Positions 16,105 through 23,478 of a stretch of DNA of 64,000 nt are shown here, in pieces. The first letter of the stretch is position 1, and each line of letters starts with the position of its first letter. The position numbers and the translations under genes are program-made. This stretch comes from Oleidesulfovibrio sp047973035. Its GTDB lineage: Bacteria; Desulfobacterota; Desulfovibrionia; Desulfovibrionales; Desulfovibrionaceae. Where the stretch lies: the NCBI RefSeq assembly GCF_047973035.1, contig NZ_JBKEBF010000006.1, forward strand, positions 24,610 through 88,609, given 5' to 3'. A model generated the notes under the pieces. The model was not told the origin of the DNA, ran no database searches, and saw only the letters and a list, made by a program, of their open reading frames with translations.

Positions 16105-17166
16105 CTATGTCATTTGTGGGCTTGAGTGGGTTAGCAGCTTCTGCAGGGTGTATAGATCTACCTTGCCGCTAGAGGCAAGGAAGGATGCGTATGCATGGCG
16201 TAGGCCGTGTAGTGGCCTGAAGTCTTTGGGCAGTCCGGCAGCGTCACGAACTCTGCGGGCGATGCGCGTGAAAGTTGTTCGTTGTCCACCATCTTTGCCG
16301 GGAAACACAAACGGGCTATCAGTCCGCTGCACATGTAAAAGTACGGTTCGTGCAGATTCTGACAAAGGAATACGCTCAGTTTTGCCTTTCTTGGCGACAT
16401 CCCCCCGCAAGGTAACAAATCCTTTTTCAAAATCGATATCTGCCCACTGCAAAGCCAGAAGGGCTCCCTTGCGCATGCCAGTTGCCAGCGCGAGTCGTAG
16501 CAAGGACGCTGCATTTTGATCAGGTTCTTTATCGAGTGCTTCCAAATAGCGTTTCAGCTGCTCTTGAGTAAGGCACTCTGTCTTTGTGTTGTCTACCACT
16601 GGCATTTCAAAATACAGCGTGGCGGGGTCAATAGCAGGGCAAAGACCCTTCTTGATGCCAAAGCGGATAATGCGACGCAGCAGGCCCAGTGTGTGTTTGA
16701 TAGTTTGGGCAGATTTACCCGCCTGTTTCATAGTGAGGGCCACGGCATCCACTTCAAGGGTTGTTACGTCTTCAGGTCGCTTGGTCGCAAATTTTTCTTC
16801 AAGATACACTCTGTAGAGCGAGATATCTGTCTTCCAGTTTCTGTCGGGTAGTGCTCCCTGATAAAGTTTCAGAATTTGTGCAATGGTGTTGCGTTCCAAC
16901 TCAGCCTTTTTTAATGCCGCCTGTTGCTCTTTGACCATCTTGCGCGAAAGCCGTTTGCCCTCGATTCGCTCAACACGGATACGGGATGCCTTTGCGGCGG
17001 TCATGGCATCGGCATATTGCCTACCAGCTTTTTCTTCAAAAACTTTACCGTCTTTTTTAAACACAATGTAAAAAACGTGTTCTTCGGCATTTGGGACACC
17101 GATGCGCTGGGTGATCCGATAAAAAACTCCCGGATATTTAGTTTTGAATCGCTTACTAGCCGCCAT
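16105..17166 (-). CDS. Tyrosine integrase interrupted by an amber codon before the catalytic Tyr
   Basis: A phage-type tyrosine recombinase next to its attachment site. It has an N-terminal arm-binding region, a core-binding domain (about 60-150) and a catalytic domain. The catalytic domain shows ATGMRKGALL (first Arg), HGLRHAYASF (HxxR) and LLTHSSPQMT (second His). The frame then meets TAG at 16105-16107, where the family usually has Gln. After the TAG the same frame reads RYAHLADEALQ and continues to another TAG at 16027-16029. The expected nucleophile Tyr is therefore the second codon after the stop. Unless the amber codon is suppressed, the protein is inactive. The start at 17166 is chosen because AGGAGA precedes it; the frame is open 33 codons further. 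Confidence 0.85.
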   Translation of the reverse strand: MAASKRFKTKYPGVFYRITQRIGVPNAEEHVFYIVFKKDGKVFEEKAGRQYADAMTAAKASRIRVERIEGKRLSRKMVKEQQAALKKAELERNTIAQILKLYQGALPDRNWKTDISLYRVYLEEKFATKRPEDVTTLEVDAVALTMKQAGKSAQTIKHTLGLLRRIIRFGIKKGLCPAIDPATLYFEMPVVDNTKTECLTQEQLKRYLEALDKEPDQNAASLLRLALATGMRKGALLALQWADIDFEKGFVTLRGDVAKKGKTERIPLSESARTVLLHVQRTDSPFVFPGKDGGQRTTFTRIARRVRDAAGLPKDFRPLHGLRHAYASFLASSGKVDLYTLQKLLTHSSPQMT

Positions 17167-17180
17167 GTACTCTCTCCTAT

Positions 17181-17200
17181 TTTCCAACCCTATTTCCAAC
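17181..17200. repeat. Direct repeat copy 1 beside the att site
   Basis: A 20-base element, TTyCAACCCTATTTyCAA-like, lies just upstream of the integrase start. A second copy with 17 of 20 positions identical lies at 17426-17445. It could be an arm-type integrase site. Confidence 0.45.
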
Positions 17201-17315
17201 CTGAAATATGACAATAGATGAAAAATATGGCAAGCACAACAATGTTGCCATGTTGAAAACTTCATTGATTATAGGTGATAGTGCTACGTTATGAAAAATA
17301 GTGAAAAGATGTCTC

Positions 17316-17366
17316 CATTGCCTTCTAAGCAGTCGGCCGGGGGTTCGAATCCTCCCAGGCGCGCCA
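17316..17366 (+). other. attR: 3' fragment of tRNA-Arg(UCU)
   Basis: This stretch folds as the 3' part of a tRNA. There is an anticodon stem-loop with loop CTTCTAA (anticodon TCT), a variable region, a T-arm with TTCGAAT, an acceptor strand CAGGCGC, a discriminator G and an encoded CCA. No matching 5' half (about GCGCCTG) precedes it, so this is not a complete tRNA. It is the duplicated end left when an element integrates into a tRNA gene; the intact tRNA should lie left of the window. It marks the right border of the island. Confidence 0.8.
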
Positions 17367-17380
17367 AAGAGAAAATTAAG

Positions 17381-17412
17381 GGCTTATCATGGAAACATGG
17401 TAAGCCTTTTTT
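17381..17412 (+). terminator. Terminator behind the tRNA-Arg 3' end
   Basis: Stem GGCTTA-CATG / CATG-TAAGCC followed by TTTTTT, probably the native terminator of the tRNA-Arg gene. Confidence 0.75.
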
Positions 17413-17922
17413 CGTTGCCTTGCGTTTTTCAACCCTATTTTCAATTTTCGGAAGTTGCCTGCGCTGCAACGCCTTTTATGACATTGATATGCAGAGAGCT
17501 TTTTGTTTTTACCGGTATCGTTTTGGGGCGAGGGCAGAAGCAAAAGAACCTTTTCAGAAACAGTTCCACTGAATTGGAAAGGGTTCCCAAACAGTCCTGA
17601 GATTTTTTTACGCTGTCGTCCCTGCAATAATATGAATGCACTTTGCTGTATTACTTGTAGTTGGAAGACAGAAACAAAAATTCAAAAGAGTATAAGCTAT
17701 CTGCTGAAGCAGGATATGCTGGGGACATTTTCAAATGTAAAAAAGCGGAGAAGGTGTCTACTCCGCTTTTTTATTGTGTGCCTGTTTATATATTAACTAA
17801 AGATAAAGAAATGTAAGAGGACATTTTTATTGAGGCAAAAGGCGCTGTTACAGATGCGAATAATGCAGTTGATGCAAAGTGGCATTCAGATGTCTGTCAC
17901 CGATGCGTAGGTAACACCCAGT
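17413..17922. other. Gene-free border region
   Basis: No convincing gene. It holds the second copy of the att-flanking repeat (17426-17445), an imperfect inverted repeat with arms near 17548 and 17580, and a strong hairpin at 17738-17772. Confidence 0.5.
17738..17772. terminator. Bidirectional terminator
   Basis: AAAAAAGCGGAG and CTCCGCTTTTTT form a stem with T-runs on both strands. Confidence 0.75.
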
Positions 17923-18993
17923 TTACAATTCTTTTACCTGTCTGTGGTGCAACGGACTTTGCCCCGTAACAGGTCTTTTGCCTGCGTTTTTTTCTTTGCT
18001 CTTTGCCGGAAGCAGCCGTGCAGCCTTGCGAGCCTGCATGACAGCTGCCCATGCCCGTACATAATATTGCAGATATCTGAAGCAGACATAGGCGATGACA
18101 AGGGTGGCGATGACCAGCTCCGCCACCGCGACTATACGTATCTGCTCACTGTACACATGCGCTACAGGATAAGCGGCAAGGCGATCTGCCACCTTGTAAA
18201 GCGCAGCGGCACCTACGGACATGGGAAATGTGTAGGCTGCAAAAGCAGGGCTGAAAGGCAACCGCAACAGTTTGAAGAAAGCCAGATAGACAATACTGGT
18301 CATAAGTACCGCGATACCCAGAAGCACGCTGCACAGCAGCAGTGACGGGCTCTGTTCCAGCGTAAGGTATGCAACAAGCGACAGGCTGGCAGGGGCCGCC
18401 ATAACAGCTATGGTGGGCTTTGCGGGGTCTTCGATTTCCTTAGAAAAAATGAGACGATAGATCATAACAGGCAGCATGACTGCGTAGTTGACCATACCGA
18501 AGATCATCAGCCCGTAGGCAAAGTTGTGGTATTGCGGGCCGGGAACTGTAAGTGCCGCAACGCAGATGCCTACAAACGGCACAAACCAGCTGGGCACCAT
18601 ATGATGCAGGCAAAAAGATTTCATTCTGTAAAAAGTAAATCCTGCCAGCAATGCGAGATGCACCAAGACTGCAACCAGCCATAATATTTCGGCAGTCTGT
18701 GCGTTCAGAATGCTCAGGCTTTTGGACTGCAACATAAGAGCCATTGCAAGAGTAGGCATCACGCTGCCCAGTACGGGATGCTGCAGCTCTTTTTTAATAA
18801 GTGCCGGATGCATTATATATTTGGTGAGAATCATGATTCCCAGCGCCATGGAAACCAGCGCGCCGATAATCTGTCCCAGACTGTGTAACGGCAGAGAGTT
18901 TTCAAGGCCGATGCCAAGGCTGGCAATGCCCAATGCCAGACCCGCAACAGGAGTCGGGACAGAATAGAATACTTTGCTAACGTTGTTCAGCAT
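17923..18993 (-). CDS. TDT-family (TehA/SLAC1-like) exporter
   Basis: An integral membrane protein of about 356 residues with roughly ten hydrophobic helices and a basic C-terminal tail. The motif pattern (VPTPVAGLALGIASLG at the start; NYAVMLPVMIYRL and FSPAFAAYTFPMSVGA later) is that of the TehA/Mae1/SLAC1 family, which moves dicarboxylates, sulfite, chloride or tellurite-related anions. The start is placed at 18993 with GAGGGT upstream; the frame is open 12 codons further. It is divergent from a LysR regulator with 99 bases between, the usual arrangement for regulator and target. In a sulfate reducer, sulfite or organic-acid export is plausible, but the substrate cannot be read from sequence. 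Confidence 0.8.
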   Translation of the reverse strand: MLNNVSKVFYSVPTPVAGLALGIASLGIGLENSLPLHSLGQIIGALVSMALGIMILTKYIMHPALIKKELQHPVLGSVMPTLAMALMLQSKSLSILNAQTAEILWLVAVLVHLALLAGFTFYRMKSFCLHHMVPSWFVPFVGICVAALTVPGPQYHNFAYGLMIFGMVNYAVMLPVMIYRLIFSKEIEDPAKPTIAVMAAPASLSLVAYLTLEQSPSLLLCSVLLGIAVLMTSIVYLAFFKLLRLPFSPAFAAYTFPMSVGAAALYKVADRLAAYPVAHVYSEQIRIVAVAELVIATLVIAYVCFRYLQYYVRAWAAVMQARKAARLLPAKSKEKNAGKRPVTGQSPLHHRQVKEL

Positions 18994-19092
18994 GTTGATA
19001 CCCTCAGTTCGTTTGTTGCAACTTCTCACGGAAAAGGTATTAAGGATATCGAAATGACTTAAACTGATCGTTTAGTAAAAATGGACGACTGA

Positions 19093-19989
19093 ATGACATT
19101 AAAGCAATTACAGGTGTTTCTGGCTGTAGCGCAGTATGAGAATCTGGCGCAGGCAGCTGAAAAACTTTTTTTGACAAAGGGCGCAGTCTCGCAAGCGTTG
19201 CACGAACTGGAAAAGTACCTTGGCGTGCAGTTGTTTGATCGTGTGCATCCGCACATTCGCCTGAACCATGAAGGTACCCGGTTAAGACCTCTGGCAGACG
19301 AAATCATTCAGCGCAGCCATGAAGTGGAGCGGATGTTTCGTAGCGGAGGCAGCCGGTTTGTACATATCGGAGCCAGTAAAACCATCGGAACATATATTCT
19401 GCCCGAACTACTGAATGATTTTGAGCAATCTCATCAGTGGTTGCCCAAGGGGCATATTGCCAATACCAACAGACTGCTTGAACTGACGTCTTCATTTGTA
19501 TTGGATGCGGTTTTATTGGAGGGGGAAAAGCATCATCCTGACATGGTGACTGAAAAGTGGCTGGAAGATGAGATGGTTGTGATAGCACACAAAGGGCATC
19601 TTCTGGCAGACGGTAATCAGCACCCGCCACAAGCGCTGGAGGGGCAGCAATGGATATTGCGCGAGCCTGATTCCGGTACGAGAGAGTTCTTTGAGCACTC
19701 TCTGGGCATGCTGCTTTCATCATATGAAGTTGCGCAAAGCCTTAGCCTGCCGGAAGCAATCCTGCGGACAGTGGAACAAGGTATCGGGATTACGTTTACG
19801 TCACGGATGATTGCAGAGATGACAGGGTTTAACAGGCGCTTTTCCATCATCCATTTGACGCAGAAATTTTCCAGAACATTTTCAATTTGCTATCACTCAA
19901 AAAAATACCACTCCCCCAGTATGGAGCAGTTTTTGTCGTACTGCCGTAATTGGCATCCTGCATCAGGTCGGGTGGAGATGCCTTTTTAA
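19093..19989 (+). CDS. LysR-family transcriptional regulator
   Basis: A 298-residue protein with the N-terminal winged helix of LysR regulators (MTLKQLQVFLAVAQYENLAQAAEKLFLTKGAVSQALHELE, residues 1-40). It is followed by a two-lobed effector-binding domain to the C-terminus. Length is standard. It likely controls the divergent TDT exporter through the 99-base shared promoter region and responds to a small molecule related to the exported anion. The context resembles regulator/exporter pairs for sulfite or organic anions; that is inference. Confidence 0.93.
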   Translation: MTLKQLQVFLAVAQYENLAQAAEKLFLTKGAVSQALHELEKYLGVQLFDRVHPHIRLNHEGTRLRPLADEIIQRSHEVERMFRSGGSRFVHIGASKTIGTYILPELLNDFEQSHQWLPKGHIANTNRLLELTSSFVLDAVLLEGEKHHPDMVTEKWLEDEMVVIAHKGHLLADGNQHPPQALEGQQWILREPDSGTREFFEHSLGMLLSSYEVAQSLSLPEAILRTVEQGIGITFTSRMIAEMTGFNRRFSIIHLTQKFSRTFSICYHSKKYHSPSMEQFLSYCRNWHPASGRVEMPF

Positions 19990-20349
19990 CGCCACAGGAG
20001 AATAGCCGGTGCAGGTGCGGAGACTAAGCTACAAACCACGGCGAGGGAGCCAACTGGATGGCGGTACAGGCTACTGACGGTGAAGCTGTATTTCGCATGG
20101 TTGAGATTGTGACTGCCTGATAATGATGTTTTTAGCAGAGGGACAGGAAGACCGGTGTGCATGGAGAGTGGTTACTTTCAGGACCCCTCCAGTTTTTGAA
20201 GCTGCTTGGTATGGTGGCTATGTGTTGTCGGCCATATCTGAGGATTGTTTTGATGTTACAGGCTATGCTGCTCCAGCTTCATAGTAAGATGAGCCGAAAC
20301 ACGATGTACCTTTACCCTTTGTCATTTGTATGTATTACAGGAGCATGTC
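19990..20349. other. Intergenic stretch, no feature seen
   Basis: About 360 bases between the LysR and FkbM genes. I see no convincing gene, hairpin or repeat; it presumably holds the FkbM promoter. Confidence 0.5.
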
Positions 20350-21051
20350 ATGACCCGGGCTGCACCGGATTTTATTCTGCTGACCCATCGATACAAAGAG
20401 CATGTGCTGCGTCTTACAGTTCCTACGGGGGAAGCCTTTCTGATAGGCGATGTGTTTGTGCGCAACGAGTATCCTCTTACCAGATTGAAAGGTGTGTTCC
20501 GTAATCCTGTCGTTGTGGACATCGGCGCTAATGTGGGCCTTTTTTCTTTGTATATTCACCTGAATATTCCCGCAGCCATTATTCATAGCTTTGAACCGTC
20601 AGCAAGCCTGTGCGGGGCAATGCGGGCAAACCTTGCAGGTTGCGCTAACGTGCATGTCCATTCCGTGGCCCTGGCTGATCACGATGGTCAGGCGTGCCTG
20701 CATCTGAACACCAGTAAGGCGGGGCAAAGTTCGCTTAAAGATGTCAGCGCAGAACAGGCTGCCGGATGGGTTGATGAAGAAGTCTGCGTACGCGATGCGG
20801 GAACGATGTTCGATGAACTTGGCATTGATTCTGTGGATATTCTGAAACTGGATACGGAAGGTTCTGAAATTGAAATTTTGCAAAGTATGGGGCACAGGCT
20901 GGAAGCTGTGAAGCACATGTTTGTGGAATATCACAGTGATGCCGACCTGAGCATTATCAGAACGCTGCTGGAGAATTTTACGGAACTATCACACGACAGA
21001 AGAGGCGAAGGGGTGGGCGTGCTGCGGCTGATGCACAAACGTTTCTGCTAA
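20350..21051 (+). CDS. FkbM-family methyltransferase
   Basis: A SAM-dependent methyltransferase of about 233 residues. VVDIGANVGLFSLYIH is motif I of the SAM-binding fold, IHSFEPS is motif II, and DILKLDTEGSEIEILQSM is the FkbM signature. FkbM enzymes usually O-methylate sugars or polyketides and are frequent in glycan clusters. AGGAG lies six bases before the ATG at 20350; an in-frame ATG eight codons upstream is less well placed. It runs convergently towards the glycan cluster and probably acts on the same glycan. Confidence 0.9.
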   Translation: MTRAAPDFILLTHRYKEHVLRLTVPTGEAFLIGDVFVRNEYPLTRLKGVFRNPVVVDIGANVGLFSLYIHLNIPAAIIHSFEPSASLCGAMRANLAGCANVHVHSVALADHDGQACLHLNTSKAGQSSLKDVSAEQAAGWVDEEVCVRDAGTMFDELGIDSVDILKLDTEGSEIEILQSMGHRLEAVKHMFVEYHSDADLSIIRTLLENFTELSHDRRGEGVGVLRLMHKRFC

Positions 21052-21175
21052 TTTTTAAGAAACTGAACACGATGAGTGCGTTTTTTTCGCCCAACGATAC
21101 AGGAGGCCGGAAAGCAATAGGTGAGGGGGAGGTCAGCAGGTGTGCCGTTATTTTTTACACTGCTTATAAAGTAAT

Positions 21176-21205
21176 CGGGCAGCCGCAGCATTAAGCGGCC
21201 GCCCG
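21176..21205. terminator. Hairpin between convergent genes
   Basis: GGGC-CCGC and GCGG-GCCC arms are followed by TTCATTGTTTTT on the plus strand. It probably ends FkbM transcription and may also end the glycan operon from the other side. Confidence 0.5.
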
Positions 21206-21222
21206 TTCATTGTTTTTGCGTG

Positions 21223-21894
21223 TTATTTGGAAAACAGGCGAACTGCTTCCTGCCAGTCTTCCGCAAAGTCCACTTCGATGCAGCGGTATCTGGAAATATC
21301 AACCGGACGGAACTGGGCATCTTCCTGAATCATAATTTCGATGCCTTTTTCAAAGTAGTCCTGATCATCACAACGACGCAGAGCCTCCACAAAGTGTTGC
21401 AGGCTTTCTTTGCGTACAAGGTTTACGCCAACGGCTTCGCCTTGTGGATGGGCTACAATCTTGGAAATTTCTCGGATAGTCCCGTCTTCCCGCAGGCTGT
21501 ATTTAACTTCTTCTTCGGCACAGCGCTTTTTGTCCACTGCTATGATGTTGCCGTCGGCCTTTAGCATTTCGCTGATGACTTCTGGGTCAAAGACAACGTC
21601 TCCGTTCACCCAGAGCACATCATCATCGAAGCGTTCAATGGCTGCCAGCAGGCTTTTTGATGTATTGGTTATGTAGTAGACGGGGTTGTAACAAAAGAAC
21701 GCTTGCGGATACTCTTCCATCAGCAATGTTTTTTTAAAGCCTACCACTATGTAGATTTCCTTGATGCGAGCTTCCTGCAAAATACGTATCTGGCGCCCGA
21801 GAATGCGTTCTCCGTCGGGAAGTACGGAAAGGCTTTTGGGAAAAGGTCTTCCAAGGCGGCTGCCTACTCCGGCGGCAAGAATGACTGCTTTCAT
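21223..21894 (-). CDS. Sugar/choline-phosphate nucleotidyltransferase (LicC-like)
   Basis: A 223-residue nucleotidyltransferase. The N-terminal MKAVILAAGVGSRLGRPFPKSL is the nucleotide-binding signature GxGxRLG...PK, and VLWVNGDVVFD holds the metal-binding aspartate. Length and the NxSK region (TNTSKSLLAAIERF) resemble LicC-type cytidylyltransferases, which make CDP-choline or a similar CDP-alcohol. The gene begins one base after the stop of a CDP-glycerol-type glycerophosphotransferase gene. The pair probably activates and transfers an alcohol phosphate onto the glycan. Which alcohol is unknown. Confidence 0.82.
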   Translation of the reverse strand: MKAVILAAGVGSRLGRPFPKSLSVLPDGERILGRQIRILQEARIKEIYIVVGFKKTLLMEEYPQAFFCYNPVYYITNTSKSLLAAIERFDDDVLWVNGDVVFDPEVISEMLKADGNIIAVDKKRCAEEEVKYSLREDGTIREISKIVAHPQGEAVGVNLVRKESLQHFVEALRRCDDQDYFEKGIEIMIQEDAQFRPVDISRYRCIEVDFAEDWQEAVRLFSK

Positions 21895-21895
21895 A

Positions 21896-23071
21896 CTAGT
21901 CTCCTCTGGTTACAAACCTTTCAGTAATATACTGCCCCAGACGCTGTGCGGCGTTGCCGTCTGCATGGGTGAACGCCTGCACTCTCAGGGCTGCACGCTG
22001 TTCTTTTCCTGTATCCTGCCCTTCCAGGGTTGCCTGCAATACATCATACAGTTCGTTCTGAGTATTTGCACGCGGCCCCGGTGTGGTTGCATCATAGTCG
22101 AAAAGTAAGGCGCGGTTGGCTGTGACATAGTGTGTATAATCGTACGGATAAAAAACGATAGGTTTGTCTGCCAGTAGAAAGTCGAAGTAAATTGAAGAGT
22201 AGTCTGTCAGCAGAATGTCGCAGGCACCCAGCAGGGGATAAATGTCGCTTCGTGCTTCAGCCTGCTTTATGTTGTCAAAGCTTCCGCCGATTTTAATATG
22301 CACATAAGGGTGCAGTTTCAGCACAAAAAGCACTTTGTGCTTGTTGCCGAATTCGTTCAATCGCGGCAGCGAGATTGCCTGATCTGTAAACGGGTCGCCA
22401 CCCAGATCGCGGAATGTGGGCATGTAGAACACTGTTTTCCAGCCCTGTTTGCGACGCTTCATTATTTCGGCATACAACTCAAGGTCGGCGTTGATCATGT
22501 CCTGCTTTGTGGGGCGGCGGAGCATCACATCGTTGCGGGGGTATCCGAGTTCGGGGAAGTCCTCCGCCTTGAATGCTTTGCTGAAGGCATGTTCGGTGTA
22601 GTAGGGCGAAGTTGAAAGCAGCGCATCATAGTCGGAATAGCCCCGCTGGAGGCGTTCTGCTTTTTCCGGCGTCATGTTGATGGATGACTCGATTTCAGGA
22701 AAGCCGATAGCTTTCAGTGGGATACCATGCCATAGCTGAATGGATACTGCCGGATGCAATACGCTGTAAAGCTCCGGTGTCACACGCCATTCAAAGTCGT
22801 CCGCCACCACTATGCCTGCACGCAACAGCAACTCTATGGCACCTTCATCGCCGTAACCGATGGCAGGAAGCCCGTTGCGGCGCAGATCGAGCGCCAGCTT
22901 CGGGTTCATGGTAAAAAAGTAGCAGCTCAGTTCCGGCATATTGTTGACGCAATGCAGAAAGGCATACTTGGCATTGTCAATAAAGTGTCCGCCGGATCTG
23001 CCCACAAATATGACCAGATTCTTTTTGCGTGGCATCCGCTGTGCCAGCTTGGCGAGTTGGACAAAATCCAT
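21896..23071 (-). CDS. CDP-glycerol glycerophosphotransferase family protein
   Basis: A 391-residue protein of the TagB/TagF family. The C-terminal signature LLTDYSSIYFDFLLADKPIVFYPYD is the CDP-glycerol binding/catalytic region, and LWHGIPLKAIG nearer the middle is a second family motif. It transfers glycerol phosphate, or a related polyol phosphate, from a CDP carrier onto a sugar. In a Gram-negative cell this means decoration of a surface polysaccharide or flagellin glycan rather than teichoic acid. The following nucleotidyltransferase likely supplies its donor. The gene ends the cluster together with that partner. Confidence 0.88.
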   Translation of the reverse strand: MDFVQLAKLAQRMPRKKNLVIFVGRSGGHFIDNAKYAFLHCVNNMPELSCYFFTMNPKLALDLRRNGLPAIGYGDEGAIELLLRAGIVVADDFEWRVTPELYSVLHPAVSIQLWHGIPLKAIGFPEIESSINMTPEKAERLQRGYSDYDALLSTSPYYTEHAFSKAFKAEDFPELGYPRNDVMLRRPTKQDMINADLELYAEIMKRRKQGWKTVFYMPTFRDLGGDPFTDQAISLPRLNEFGNKHKVLFVLKLHPYVHIKIGGSFDNIKQAEARSDIYPLLGACDILLTDYSSIYFDFLLADKPIVFYPYDYTHYVTANRALLFDYDATTPGPRANTQNELYDVLQATLEGQDTGKEQRAALRVQAFTHADGNAAQRLGQYITERFVTRGD

Positions 23072-23478
23072 AGCGTGTCTCCTGATTACGTAACCGTCTG
23101 CCTTTTCGGCATCAGCGGCAGATTCTGTATGTAGCCCAGATTTCCGGCTTCATGTTTATAGCTGACATATTGAGCTTTTTGCAGGGATGAAGGTCCGACA
23201 AGAGTATCAAGGCAACCACATGGTTCCTACCGGTTTGTTGCGCTTTTCCTGTCACTTCTGCTTTCACCCGGCAACATCTTTCAGGGCATAACATGGCGGA
23301 ACTTGCCCAGTCCTTTACGAACTGCAACAAGCCTGCCAGCCGGACAGTTGCCGCTGCAGGCGTACAGGAGAAGGGGGGAATCCGCGCATATGTAATGGTG
23401 TGCCCGCATCGTGCTGTCTGCCATCTTGGCTATATACTCGTCAGCTTATCCTTATATGCCAAAGGACTTCCTGCCTGT
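23072..23478. other. Intergenic stretch within the glycan cluster, no feature seen
   Basis: About 400 bases with no convincing gene on either strand. A promoter for the last two genes of the cluster may lie here. Confidence 0.45.

Noticed and set aside
17281..17366. A complete tRNA-Arg gene at the island border
   Set aside because: No 5' acceptor strand or D-arm fits upstream of the anticodon arm; only the 3' part is present.
20157..20504. Plus-strand frame upstream of and overlapping the FkbM gene
   Set aside because: It overlaps the clear FkbM frame, has no ribosome site and no protein-like pattern.
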